From Paramecium tetraurelia (Eukaryota; Ciliophora; Oligohymenophorea; Peniculida; Parameciidae), in the NCBI RefSeq assembly GCF_000165425.1, contig NW_001799400.1, forward strand, positions 372,001-436,000: 64,000 bases of DNA, read 5' to 3'. How positions within the stretch are numbered: the first letter of the stretch is position 1; every line of letters starts with the position of its first letter. Of this stretch, positions 35,584 to 48,154 are shown one piece after another. The notes beneath the pieces are model-generated. The model had not been told where the DNA came from. It did no database searches and saw only the letters and a program-made list of their open reading frames with translations. Position numbers and translations under genes: made by a program.

Positions 35584-36522
35584 TCAAGCATTTGTTAATT
35601 CAACAGCTAATTCACTTCTTCTATCTATTAACACATTAATGTCTAAGACGTTTGCAGCCCTATAATTGAATTGCTACCTCTGTTTATAATACAGAATATA
35701 ATAAATAGCAATTGGAGATATCATTAGCGTTAGCACTTTCATAATAAATATAACAAATATCTATTTAATAATATTAAATTATTACGCTAGTAATAGACGA
35801 GGCCTCATAATATGATTTACAATCAGCGATAGTATAAGCACTCATATTAGCCCAATAATCCCATCCAAATTGGATAAGACCAGACAACAAGTCACAACCC
35901 AAGAATATTTTAATTTCTAAGGCTTGTTCATCCATCTTATTCTAATCTTCAGGTTTTAATTCTTGCTTTGATATTTATAATTAATCCAGTGCATAAAATC
36001 CAAAACCACTAGCCATCAGAGTCAAAATTACTGTAGTTCCAGATAAATAAACCAAATCCATTTTCAAACAATAATAGCTTAATATTTATCTAATAAATTA
36101 CTCATATTCTTCATTTGAAATAATTGCAGTCCAAAACCATTCTATAAATACAAACCCGCTTAGGATCTTCAAAACGATTTCTAATTTATCTAAAAAGTCT
36201 TTTTCGAATCCTATTTCTGCTAGCAAGGAACATAATAAAATTTCATTCAAAATCCTAAGACATCTAATAGTTGAAATAACAAAATCAGATCCTACAGTTT
36301 TATTGAAAACTTACCCCAAAAGATGAAATAGGCACTAAGCAATATTAATTAACTCATAGATATGCCATAAATAATTTTATTCAATTTCGATAGCAATTTA
36401 TTACGATCTCTAAATATTATTCGGAATCCATTTATTGCCATTATTGAAGATGTAGTGGAGACGGCCACTTCAAGAAAAGCTTCAATGCAGTTTGCACCAT
36501 CACATTAAAATAGTGTTGCCAT
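35584..36522 (-). CDS. Multi-pass membrane protein (296 aa)
   Basis: Introns 36292-36314 and 35761-35785 give 296 aa with about six hydrophobic segments (for example LILLSAYFIFW, LVYLSGTTVILTLMASGFGF, IFVIFIMKVLTLMISPIAIY). No transporter or receptor motif is visible. Amphipathic loops and an acidic stretch near residue 185 lie between the segments. Family not recognised. Confidence 0.72.
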
Positions 36523-37354
36523 TGTATTTTATTATTTTTATAATTCAATAATTACAGAACTATGTAATTTCAAAATTAAAATCCTTAATCCCTCTTAAGC
36601 ATTGATACTAAAGCTATAATACTCAAAACAATTAATATGTAAATTTACTCCATAACTTGAACTTACAACTTTATTTCTTATAAATATCAACTATAGAAAA
36701 CATTTTGTTTATATTAAAATCAAAACATGAATTTGGAATTATTTAATTAACTCAAATTATCTATATTAATTTGACATGGATCTAGATTATTTAGCCAACA
36801 TGGCGTTAATTTTTGTGTTTTAACAAATCTATTGGAAATAATAATTTAAAAAACTTGACTCTCCAGTGAGTATTCTTTTTTGTTCTAAAAAGCTCCGAAA
36901 AATAAAAACTGTATAAAAATAGATACAATTAAATTATATAAAATTGGATTAATTAAAATTGTCTCCATAAACTCAGATGTTTATTTCTTGTTTTATAAAA
37001 ATGCAAATAAAATAGAATCATCTAGTTGATACTGAAAATAAAATGATAATCAATTTAATAGTTAATATAAGGAAGACTGTAAATTGGAAATGTAGAAACA
37101 AAATAGATACTGGAGATTATTTAATTTCTCTAATGATATATTATTTTTTAAATTTAAAAAGAGAGAGAATAAATAACAGACAAGATTTGTCCTAAGTTTA
37201 TAAATATTAGGCCTACTTGGAACAACAAGATATTCTAGAAACTAAATAATATGTTAATCAAAGAAGAGAATGACTTTAAGATTATGTGGATTTTGCCAAG
37301 TGTTTTATTTAGGAGTAATCATATTGTTTATATTAATATATTTATTTATTAAAT
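36523..37354. other. Intergenic between divergent genes
   Basis: About 830 bp between divergent starts. Nothing coding that I can support. Confidence 0.5.
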
Positions 37355-39989
37355 ATGGATCCCAGGTCTTAAAACAATTCTGACAATTAGATTCATGGTG
37401 ATGACAATGATGATTAAAGATCAGGCGATGATGGAGTACTAATTTTATCAACTTTAAGGATAAATTACATAATTTCAAACACAACATCAATGAAGGTGGT
37501 GAAGTAATCCATGAGAATGTCAAGAAAATAGATATGAAAAAAACATTAAATGATACTACCTTCATTTTGACTTGCTTAAAAAACCATTTTGTATTTTATA
37601 ATCTGAGTGAAGCTGAACTGTAAAAATGTTTATATATATATTTAATAGTGAGAATATCGTAAACAAGATGTTCTATTGCGAAGCTGCTGCATAAACTTAT
37701 ATCTTCAAATAATAAGATCATGCAACCTGCTTTTTTATTTTATAAAGAGGGAGTTTAGAAGTTATAGTTAATGAAAAGGTATGAGTACTCAATTCAAAAT
37801 TTTAAGGCCAAGAGAGAATTGAAAACTGGAGATGGATTCGGAGAGTTGGCTCTCTTGTACAATGCTCCTCGTTCTGCATCAGTGAAATGTTTTGAGAATT
37901 GTAATCTTTGGGGAATCGATAGAAATACTTTCAGAAGAGCTGTTGAGGAGATGATAACAAAAGAATATGAAGAAAACAGAAAATTTATGGAAGTGGTTAG
38001 ATTTTTTCGTAAGTTCTTTTATAATAAACCTAGATAATTTAACAAATGAGTAGAAGGATGCAATCGCTGCAGTTTTAATTGTACAGAAGTTCTATAAAAA
38101 TTAAATTATTGTAAATGAAGGCGATCCTGGATCTTCATTTTACATAATCAAAGAGGTATAGAAATTCAGTATAATCTTCTAGGGAACAGTGTCGGTTCTT
38201 AAGGGAAACAAAGAAGTTAGAAAACTATATAAGGGTGACTCTTTTGGTGAATAGGCCTTGTATTATAACACTGTCAGATAAATGACTGTTAGAGCAGAGG
38301 ACGACGTTAAGTGTTTGGCATTGGGAAGAGATTCCTTAACAAAGATCTTAGGAGATCAAGTGCATGTTGTCACATTTAGAAATTTATAAAAATGGGCCTT
38401 TGAGAAAAATGCATTATTAAGCAAATTAACCAAAGCCTAAATTGACAAAGTGTTGGATGTGATGAAAATATCTTCATGTAAAGCAGGTGATGTGATTCTG
38501 AAAAAGGGTACTCAAGCCAATCAAAAGATTATTGTCATTATTGAAGGTAGTTTGAAAAAGAGTAAGTCTGGTATTACAGTTGCAACTAAGGCTTAAGCTT
38601 GGGGTGAAGAGTATTTCTTATAGACCAATAAGGCTAAGATGTATAAGATCTAAACAATAATTTAGTTTGGATGATGATATCGTAATGGAAACTGATGGAG
38701 TAATTGCAGAAATTACTGCTGACAATTTTATTGATTGTATTTCAGGTGAATTAGAAGAAGTCATTAAGAAGAATGAGAAAATTCTTGAAAAGAAGTTACA
38801 AAAGTCAGATCAAACTAAAAAGAAGGAAGCTCAAAATATTAAGAAATCAGAGCTGATTCATATCAAAACAATTGCTTATGGTCAATTTGGTCCAGTTTAT
38901 TTAGTTAAAGCTAAATATAATTAACAATTGTATGTCTTGAAGGCTTTCAACAAAAATTAAATTAATGAATAAACTCTTGAAAAGTATTGTTAATTAATAA
39001 ATAATTTAGATATTTACAATAGGAAAAGCAGGTTTTAGAAATTGTCAATTTTCCATTTATCATCTCGTTTATGAAAACATTTAAGGATTCAATGGATGTG
39101 TATTTTCTCCTTGAATATGTGCGAGGAATGGAATTGTTTGATGTGATTAGAGATATCGGTAATTCTTAACATAATATATTCAGGTCTCTTATCAACATAT
39201 GATTCTCAATTTTATGTTGCCTCTATGATTCTAATCACAGAATATCTACATCACCAAAATATCATTTATAGAGACATTAAACCTGAAAATTTCATGGTTG
39301 ACGAAAAAGGATTCCTAAAATTAATAGATTTGGGAACTGCCAAAATAATCAAAGGAAAATAAGGAATTATTCGTACCTACACAATTATAGGAACCCCACA
39401 TTGTATTATCATAATGTTAGTATTTAATAGACATGGCACCAGAAATCATTTGTGGAAAAGGATACAATTGTTTGGTTGATTTATGGTCCATTGGTATATG
39501 TCTCTATGAATTCATGTGCGGAATGGTTCCTTTTGGAGAAGAAGCCGAAGACCCTTATGAAATTTATGAGGAAATCATCAAGAAGGATATTACATATCCT
39601 AATTATTTGAAAGATAAAAAAGCCAAGAAGCTTATGGATTAGTAAAACTGAATTAATAACATTTTAGATTGCTATCTCGAGTTCCTGAAGTGAGATTAGG
39701 AGGATCTTATGCAAGTCTTAAGGGAAATCCTTGGTTTGAAAATTTTGATTGGGTAGTGCTTTGATTGATTAAGTTTAGGAAAAATTGTTAGAAAAAGAGA
39801 TTAAAACACCATACCTACCCCCGGCAGACAAATTGCTACCAGACATAGAAATAAAGTAACTTGAATAAAATGGTAGAATGATTGAGGATGAAATTAAAGT
39901 AAGTATTATATCTACTCAAGTAAGAACAATCCGTAAGACAAATTGATGGCAACAACTAAGGAGATCAAGGATGGGAAAAAGACTTTTGA
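37355..39989 (+). CDS. cGMP-dependent protein kinase-like protein (774 aa)
   Basis: Layout of alveolate PKG-type kinases: an acidic N-terminus, CNB domains, then an AGC kinase domain. First CNB cassette FGELALLYNAPRSASV (canonical); second FGEQALYYNTVRQMTV (no RxA/T pair); a third, worn barrel ends near KAQAWGEEYFL. Kinase domain about residues 465-745: AYGQFGPV loop, YVLKAF with the Lys, YRDIKPENF, DLGTAK in place of DFGTAK, GTPHYMAPE, and the AGC tail ending GWEKDF. Twelve introns of 22-29 nt leave 775 codons exactly. The first Gly of the loop is replaced by Ala. The kinase should bind a cyclic nucleotide and be active. The exact ligand (cGMP or cAMP) is inferred from layout only. Confidence 0.88.
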
Positions 39990-40072
39990 AATCTAAAATT
40001 AATATTAGAAAACCACATTCATCAAATATTATACACTTTTCTCTTTCTATTAAAATATATATGCTATCACAT

Positions 40073-40449
40073 TCATTAATCTGATTATTGTTTATTTTCT
40101 GGCAGCTTTCTTTATAAATCTTTTTCAATCATTTATTTTCCTTCCTCAGTGACTTCTAATATGGCAATCAATTTAATCTTTTTTCCACCTTGATCTGGAG
40201 TATATGTTTAGGTCTCTATCTTCTTAATCGTAGCATAATTCTTAGATAGCAACTACATTTTACTTTTCTTGAAAGAGATTCGGCCACTGCTGCCACAGTC
40301 TTTGTAGCCTCACCCAAACCATGCAATTCAACTTTTTCAAATTTATTCAAGAATATTTTGGATAAGAAAATGAATTGACCTGAGGATTTCTTTAATGAAA
40401 TGTTCAAAATTGAATCTTTAGGGTCCAAGGGTTGCTTTTGCTAATCCAT
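40073..40449 (-). CDS. Alba-domain nucleic-acid-binding protein (117 aa)
   Basis: Small Alba-like fold: LDPKDSILNISLKKSSGQFI, IFLNKFEKVELHGLGEATKT, VAAVAESLSRKNYATIKKIE, KKIKLIAILEVTEEG. Eukaryotic Alba proteins of this size (Rpp20/Rpp25 and Alba-like groups) bind RNA, or work in RNase P/MRP and translation control. One 23-nt intron, 40241-40263, ends AAG. The 3' end is 83 bp from that of the convergent kinase gene. Confidence 0.82.
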
Positions 40450-40512
40450 AATAATTAATGTTTAAATAAAATATTTAAAATGAATTGCAATAGATACTAA
40501 TTGTCATAACAG

Positions 40513-40698
40513 ATGCCAGAATAAATTACATTAGAAACTTAACAAATGTATAAGGTGGAAAATAGATGGCAGCCATCTTATTTTGAAAACGTAGAGTGTA
40601 TCTATAATATTATTTGTGTTATTTCTAGAAATAATTCTTTTTTGTATAGAATAGTTGAAAACAATAATTATTTTTAAATGGATACTTCTAATCAATGA
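40513..40698 (+). CDS. Possible short gene (61 aa)
   Basis: MPEQITLETQQMYKVENRWQ looks coding, but the frame loses this character after about 30 residues and ends at TGA 40696. A 31-nt GTA...TAG intron near 40583 would change the C-terminus. The remaining DNA to 41020 shows nothing. Low confidence. Confidence 0.3.
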
Positions 40699-41020
40699 AT
40701 TCCTTATGTGAAGATAAATAATTGATTCATTCTTACTTAACTCCATTGGATCAGAACCTATCCATTTGTGAATATTTAATGTTTTTATAAATAATCTATT
40801 AATTAAAATTCCTAACAATTTTCCTATATTAATTTATGAAATTATAGAATTTATATAGAAACAATTTTAAGAATGTAAACTTAAAATAAGTAATTTGCAG
40901 AAAAGCATTAGAATAAGAATTATTCTGTGTTATACATTTAATTGGTACCATTAATTTACAACCTAACTATGTTTGTTAGTATTATTTGATTAAGAAAAAT
41001 AATTTTTTTATATATTCTGG

Positions 41021-42436
41021 ATGAATCGGCAGAATTAAAAGGCTATAAGAGCTTCCTTAAAGAAAGCGCTATTTAATGACAGGAGAAGAAATGCATGTCC
41101 CATTCAAAGTCGCTAAAACTCATCTCCTTCTATTCCCAATAATTAACCTAGAGCTATAAATTAATAATTTAGACATTTTAGCGACGTCTATGAATATGGG
41201 GATGAGTAAATAGGTAAAATGAATATTTATGATTAGGTGAGGGAGCCCATGGAATTGTCAAGAAATGCTATAGAAAAGATCCAAATACCAATTATGGAGC
41301 ATCTGACAGAATTGCATATGCTGTCAAAGTGTTCAGAACTGGAGACACAGAAGTAATCAACACGATAAGGGAGACATTTAACCTAAATCGTGGATTAAAC
41401 GATCTTAATTGTGTTGTTAAAGCTCTAGATTTGTTTATAAATTCAAAAAAAGAAGAGCATCATCTAGTGATGGAATACTGTCCATTTCCTAGTCTAGAAT
41501 AAAGAATAGGATCCTTATGTGAAGAAGACATCTAATAGATCACCTTAAATTTGGCTTAATCTTTGCTTTCTTTGCACTAAAGAGGAGTTTGTCATAGAGA
41601 TTTAAAACCTGATAATATTCTAATAGGAGATTAACTCTCAATCAAATTGATTGACTTTGGAGTCTCAAAAAGATTTTTAGTGAAAGGAAAAGTAACAAAA
41701 AAAATTGATATGTGGACTAGGACTGGTTCATTATTTTATTAAGCACCAGAAATATTTATGGGTGGAGGATATGATGAGAAAAGTATTACAATTACACTAT
41801 TATTGTAGTTGATATTTGGTCAGCCGGTATAATTCTGTATCAGCTATTATTTGGGTAATTGCCTTTTCATTAAGAAACAATTCTAGATACAATCGAAATG
41901 ATTATTGATTCGAAATTGAACTCCACTGCTCTCAGTCAACTAAATCCCTTAATTCAGGATTTATTGAGAAGACTATTGGAAAAAGATCCAAATAAAAGAC
42001 TGTCTGCTGAAGGTATATGTATTTACTATGGTGATTAGGATTTGTTCTACATCCTTGGTTACATACTACTCAATAAAAAAAATCAAATAAAAGTTTTGAT
42101 GATTGCGACATAGTATAAACAAGAAATAATGAAAACATATTACAGACTTCTTAGATAACCATTTAAAGATAGAATTATAGATATTAAAATCAATTAACGG
42201 TACCAATCTAAGAAGAAAGGGAATAAAGCTCATTAAAGAATAGTTGGAATTATTGGGAGAACCATGTTCATTATGTCCCTCAAGATGTAATAAAAATGAT
42301 AAATCTTGATGATGGCTACATAAATTAGGCTGGTACATCTTAAGAATTAGTAAATGATAAAAAGATATCTGATGATTTGACTGATTTTTAAATTGGATTA
42401 GTAAGAACCAATTCAGAACAATTTGATTAACTATGA
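41021..42436 (+). CDS. Serine/threonine protein kinase (446 aa)
   Basis: Kinase domain at about residues 60-345: GEGAHGIV loop, AYAVKVFR with the Lys, CHRDLKPDNIL, DFGVSKRF, QAPEIFMGGGYDEKVDIW and a final helix RRLLEKDPNKRLSAE. All catalytic residues are present. The N-terminal 60 residues are basic (RRRNACPIQSRQNSSP) and the C-terminal 100 are Gln/Asn/Asp-rich. Introns 41214-41236, 41783-41808 and 42013-42038. I cannot place it in a named subfamily. Confidence 0.85.
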
Positions 42437-43283
42437 CTAAAAACACTAGATTCATCTTTTTTATTTAAAATAAATCTCCATTATAGCTTGACATCTATTA
42501 GCAAGAAGTTTCTAATTTTTGTTCATAAAGAATTCATAGAATTGGTTGAATTTATGTATTCTTTTTGACAAAATAACTTTACTTTTCGTCAAAAGTTAAG
42601 AATTTCTGAAAATCTAAAAAAAAGAAAATAACATAAGGATACTTTCAATACTTAGCACCCAATAAAATAATTACCATTTTCTAAAGAAACCAAAAAAACT
42701 ATATAGAGAGGATAGGTATTTTATTTAATTATCAAGAGCACTCGAAATATTCTTGTGAAAATACCTAAATGTAACCATATTCTATTTAAAAAAGATCTCC
42801 CTACAAAGAAATTCAAATTAGAATAATAAACATAATTATTATATAAACTAATCTATTCCTTATGATAAATTGAACCTACTCTCATGAAGTTTCCAGAAAT
42901 TCATGAAAAATAATTGTAAATTATATTTTATTTCAATTAAGTGCTTATTTAGTATATAATTAAAATTCATATCATTTTACTTTTTTAAAGCAGCCAAGAT
43001 CAGTATTTAATCTCTATTCAAATCTAAAAATGAATAATTTTGATGGTTATTCATTTAAAAAATGGAAAATTGCTTCAGAATTAACAGAAAATTATCAACT
43101 GAATTCTGATAGAACTATCATTGAATTTTAACAATAGTCAATCTTTTTATCTCAAAATCTAATAAATTTATTCCTAAAGAGTGTTCTAAAGAGACTTTTA
43201 TTAAGTAAAAGAAATTAAGAATTTAAAAACAAAAATTAATTAAATTCAGTTTTCTCGAATTTTGTATATGTATTCATAGAATT
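42437..43283. other. Intergenic, nothing supported
   Basis: About 850 bp, AT-rich, between convergent genes. A 116-codon plus-strand frame beginning at 43030 runs into the phosphatase gene and was rejected. Confidence 0.45.
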
Positions 43284-43954
43284 TCATTTGTTTTTGTTTT
43301 TACTTTACGACATCGACTTAGTAATAGATTTATAGAAATTAGTATTTTATTAAATAACCCCAGCTGAACCTTTTCGATGAACTGGTGCATAGAAATTATT
43401 TTCAAACTAGTCTTATGTCTACTCGAAATGATTGGGTCTAGAGGTTTTTGGGATGGGAGGCTGAGAATGTCTAGCAGCGAATTGCATCAATTAATTGGCA
43501 AACCCTTTGTTAGGATTTATTTGAGGTCGTTTAGATTTAACAAAAGTAAAGGCCTAATAATAAGTCATTTTTTTCTTCTCTATTAAATAGGCAATTACTA
43601 TGGCTGCAGATCGGGAGACGCCTGCCATACAATGAACTTAGCTTCTTATAACAGATCAATGTTACCTAATACTCCTCCTATGTTAAATCCTCTTTCAATC
43701 CAATCAATGGCTGTTTGAAAATATTAAGAAATATTGGTTAATTCGATATCCAATATTTCTATTTTGTGATGGACTATTCCCTCATATTTTTCATTTAACC
43801 CTGCAGCCACTGTTATGATTGTCCTGATTCCTTTGCTTTTAAGGAACTCCTTTGAGATAATAAATAATGATCATACTAAGTTCAGAGTAGACTCGTAGTC
43901 CCCTAACCACAGAGCTCCTCGGTCGTTGAGAATCAAATTGCAATGTTATTACAT
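43284..43954 (-). CDS. Dual-specificity protein phosphatase (204 aa)
   Basis: DSP domain at about residues 10-150: GALWLGDYESTLNLEFLK, GIRTIITVAAG, then the active-site P-loop VHCMAGVSRSAA (HCx5RS), and SKRPQINPNKGFANQL after it. The general-acid Asp is likely in ILDIELTNI. It should remove phosphate from Tyr and Ser/Thr, typically on MAP-kinase-type substrates. The C-terminal 55 residues are Gln/Asn/Lys-rich. Introns 43850-43876 and 43637-43665, both ending AAG. The gene starts 11 bp after the stop of the upstream RING gene on the same strand. Confidence 0.88.
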
Positions 43955-43965
43955 AAAAATTAATA

Positions 43966-45257
43966 TCATAAAAATTGAAGAGCATCTCCTTAATACTCAA
44001 GACTAAAGAAACTGAAATATTAATCTCCCATCTCTTATAACTCATTTCTATTAAAACAAAATGTCAAATGTCTTGTTTCATTCGTAATTCTTAAGCACTA
44101 CATAAAGGGTAGAATTTGAAATCGGATGACATCTCCTTCTCCGAAAGTAAAATTAACCTTTCTAATAATATGATATCTATTGTCATTTTCTTCCTTCTTT
44201 TTTACTTCTCCCAATCTATTAACTATAAAATCAACTGAATTAGATAATTGTGAAGAACAAACTCCAATTAGTAGATTACCCCTTAAGCGAATTACTCTGC
44301 ATTTCCATTCGTAACCCTCTAAACCTGTAGTAAAATAATAATCTACGTAGAAGTGAAGGAAATCATTTTTCTATTTATTGTAATTGTATGAATTTCTAAT
44401 ATTCAAATGAATTTTACCTAACAAGCCTTGCAATATATAGATTATCTGTAGTGAATTAGTAGTTTGCAGTAAAAATTGTAAAAAAGTTATACTCAGTTAA
44501 GGCTATAAGATCTCCTTTCATCATCCTAGCTATCTTCTCCTCATAATAATTAACCATGTCATCGCAAATTAAATATTGTGTGTATAGATTCTCCAATTGC
44601 TAATCTTAAACCTTAAACAAGTTTTCTATGCAATTCTGCTAATCATTTTAATTATTACATATTTATCATGTGTAGACTCAAGATCACATTTTGGCATCCT
44701 CTTATGACATTTCTAACATTCAACAGGAATCTAAGAGCATTATGCCTCATGTTCCTCTAGTTTATTTTATAAAATGTATTATTAACAACCTCTGCATTAT
44801 TTTTTTCTTTCCTTGCAATTAACAATATGGTTTTCATAATCTGTATATGGTATCACCTAAGTGCAATCTTTTAAATACATTTCCATACCTGAATGAATGC
44901 ATTTCAGTTCGATTTACGATAATAATACTTTCACCAAAGGTATTTCAGTCTTGATAAAGACTCTCTTGCACTTCGGACAATTACTTTCATTCGCAAAGGT
45001 TTCTTCCTCTTCTTCGAAAGTTGATTGTGCACTAACCATTATATGGATAAGTACTTTTTCTAATTTAACCAAGACTCAATGCAGTATTAGCAAAATGATG
45101 AGAAACATCTGTCTTACCCACATGCAATTGGTTTCCATAGAATATTAAAACAAATTGGGCATTGAAGTAAATCGATATTAACACTTGAATTGCATAATTA
45201 TGAAATTGGAATTCCACCTTGTTCTAACATTAATTCAGCTTCTTCTTCCTATTACAT
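43966..45257 (-). CDS. RING and TRAF-type zinc-finger protein (408 aa)
   Basis: The N-terminal RING reads LLQCPICFNILWKPIACG, then SFCQQCIESWLN, then CPKC at about residue 85. An acidic insertion (QSTFEEEETFANE) sits before the last CxxC pair. TRAF-type fingers follow (CRGCQQYILQNKLEEHEAQC, VECQKCHKRMPKC). A helical stretch and a C-terminal beta-rich region (YNYNKQKNDFLHFYVDY ... GEGDVIRF) with SPRY/B30.2-like texture complete the protein. The likely role is E3 ubiquitin ligase with substrate recognition by the C-terminus. Introns 45032-45054, 44639-44658 (20 nt) and 44396-44417. Confidence 0.82.
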
Positions 45258-45414
45258 TTTATACACTAAATTTAATAATAATAAATGATCTCAATTAATA
45301 AAGATGAGATCAATCTAAAATTGCACAATATAAAAATAGTATAATAAAATCTAGAGAATAATACTAATTAATTTCTTAGATATCGTAAGATTTATTTGTT
45401 AAATCAATATTTAT

Positions 45415-46662
45415 TCAAAATTTCAATTCATTAACAATAAATTATTGCCAATCGCTTTTCTTTATACCCATTTTTATGGCTTTGTCGTATAATTCATTAA
45501 GCATTACATCTTTGTTTGGGTGATTAAAGGGCAATTCGAGTTTTCTGTTTACAACTAATTAAAAAAATCGTTTTTTATCATCCTAGATTTCCTCTGTGAT
45601 ATTGTCTGAAGTTGTTTATCTTGACAATATACAATTTGCTTTTGGACTTTGAAGACTATCATTTGAGCTGCCATCTTTATTGAATATCATTATTAATTCT
45701 ATTTTTTTTTGCTTCTCTTTAACTACAGATATTAATTTTTAAACATTAAATTAAATATTGTATTTTGATTCCTTAAATGATTTTGAGTTTGTGATGTCCT
45801 TAAGATGCACTACCTCTTTTTGAAGGAGATTACTATCTTCGTTTTGTTTAATGATCTTATCTATCGAAACTTGGATAGGTTCCAACATGGGATCGTATTT
45901 TATGGATTTTAAGATGATATTTTTCAGTTGTATGATTTTCCCATTGATATCATCTATTTAGGTTTTAATCAATTATTTAGGGTAATATTGAGATTTTGTT
46001 CTTTTTTGGAGGAGTTAAATAATATTTGTGCTATCTTACTTCTAGTTAAGATTGGCATCCAAATTTTTGGAACTATAGTGACATACAGTGATGGCTGATG
46101 TCTCAGCTCTTGGGGTATAGTTGGTGGATGATCTATGTTTATGAGATTTGATATCATTTTCATTTTATTTGGATGGAGGTTGGTTTTTAGGAGTAGAATC
46201 GTTTTTGATTATATTTTTCATTTTGTTGAATTGAAAATGTTTTGTCTCAGGAGAAATCTTAATTTTCTTTGAATTATTAATTTGATTTATTATTTATTCC
46301 TTCTGTGGTTTCTATTTACATTGATGATAACTAGCGAGGATCTATAGAATTTACTATAAGGAATTCTTGTCAAATTTAACGATTGGTCGCTAATTCTTCT
46401 ATGACACAGGATGATTTGTAGAAAGACTATTATTATTCTAAATTAAGAGGGTTTATTCATATTTTGAATTATCAAATGGCTATAATATGCTATCATTCAG
46501 CTGTTACGACGAGTCTGTGATTGACGAAAAAATTCGCTCATATTCTTTAGGCAATTCGATATTCGAACTAAAATTTTATAAAGGTATTTGAAAAGTTCTT
46601 CTCTCTTCAACCTCAATTTCATCATCAACATGATGGAAAATTGGATTCATAAATCCTTTCAT
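45415..46662 (-). CDS. Unrecognised Lys/Ser/Gln-rich protein (415 aa)
   Basis: Single exon of 415 aa. The N-terminal half is Gln/Asn/Ser-rich and probably disordered. A helical, coiled-coil-like segment lies at about residues 250-340 (IKTQIDDINGKIIQLKNIIL). The C-terminus (RKLELPFNHPNKDVMLNELY ... MGIKKSDWQQFIVNELKF) looks like a small folded helical module. No family recognised. Confidence 0.72.
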
Positions 46663-46855
46663 TTTTAATTATTATTTAATATCTCAATACATGATCAATT
46701 ATTATATAATACGTTATTGATAACAAGGTTCTAGAATAGTTGCTCTTATACTACTTCCAAGTGTTATATCATGAATCTTGATGTAACTAAGATGACTATA
46801 GAGTTTTAACAAATTTGGGTGAATGATGATAAATTATAATTAACATATATATAAT

Positions 46856-48154
46856 TCAGTTAAGTTTTTTATGTAATCTAGTTTAGAAACACCTCATTTT
46901 TTATTTAAGATCATAGTTTTCTTAACTTAATAATATTACCTATTCTTAATATTTATCAGCCTTCTCACATAATAATTATTTTGAAACCAAGTAATCACTT
47001 TCCAACATCTGAACATATTCTTTAAGGTTCCTCTAATTAAATTATTATTTCCTTATAATTTTGAGCTGATTTTATAAGAGTTATAATTATGCTCTTTGTT
47101 CCTTCAATTATTTTGTTGATTTACAAAGACATTCTTCATATTATATGCATAATTCTGACTTTTCATCTAAGGCCTTTCTAAGATGGGTAGTCAAGTCTTT
47201 ATCTTCATAACTATCTTCCAATAATTCAAAAGCTGTTATATTGATATCTTCTCTTTAATTCTAATCATTTGAATGAGCTGTCTATTATAATTAATAATTC
47301 TCTGAGTGCACTTTGTCTTTGCTTTCATTATGTGTTTCCAACTAATCTTTCAATTCATTTATCTGACAGAGTAGTTCTTTGTTATTTTATGTTAATTTAT
47401 TATTTTAAAGCTTTAGTGCAGATGCCTATTTTGATGTTTAACTTATTTGGATATTTTATTTCTTTTATAACTTGTAATGAATACATTAAGTTTAATATCT
47501 ATGCTATTTTTCTCTTTCTAGAAATGTTCCTTCATTAATTCCATTTGTCTTTGCATTTTGATTAACTGTTAGTTTAGTTCTTAACTTTCATCTAATAACT
47601 ATTAATTAATATTTGTCAACTAATTGATAGTGTTCCTATCAAACATCTACTAATTCTCTTTCATTTCCAACTAGAATATGATAATTGTTATACCTCCCTA
47701 TCAAGCGAGTATACCTTCTCTTCCAAATAATGTAAAGTTTCCAACATTTCAATTTTCTCTTATTGTCCATCATTACTACTCTATTGCATTTGATCCAATA
47801 GGTATGTGTTCCACTTTCTTTCCTATTCTTATAATTACTCGAAATGTTTCATCTAAATTGCGTCAATCCTTTAATTCAATTCATTTATGTGACTTTGTTA
47901 AAACAAACTATTTACTTTTTGAGTTGCATAATTTCATCATCTTTATTATATTATCTAGATCCATGATTGGCTTAAATCATAGCTTCTAATTATTATATTT
48001 TTTCATCCTTCTCCATTATAATATCAATAGCACTCTTCTCGAGTTCTTAAATCTATAACTACAATTGAGATATGAATTATTTCATGCTCTTTAACATTTG
48101 GCTTTTCTAATCCTAATCTAAATGCTCGAATTCTTCGATATATTTGTTATCCAT
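46856..48154 (-). CDS. Long coiled-coil protein (409 aa)
   Basis: After introns 47893-47915, 47671-47693 and 47462-47484 the 409-aa product is coiled coil over most of its length: LQIQELEKSAIDIIMEKDEK, HINELNQRIDAIQMKHFEQL, LLCQINELKDQLETHNES. The extreme rises in Gln and Glu suggest a structural filament or basal-body component, but nothing specific can be named. Confidence 0.78.

Noticed and set aside
40531-40818. Minus-strand 95-codon frame
   Set aside because: It covers a short plus-strand candidate and AT-rich spacer. Composition is that of random AT-rich DNA and no neighbour or motif supports it.
43030-43380. Plus-strand frame of 116 codons (MNNFDGYSFKKW...)
   Set aside because: It overlaps the 3' end of the dual-specificity phosphatase gene on the other strand, turns low-complexity, and has no domain.
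47269-47989. Plus-strand hydrophobic frames of about 90-100 codons
   Set aside because: They are antisense to the minus-strand coiled-coil gene, whose A-rich codons give T-rich, hydrophobic-looking antisense.
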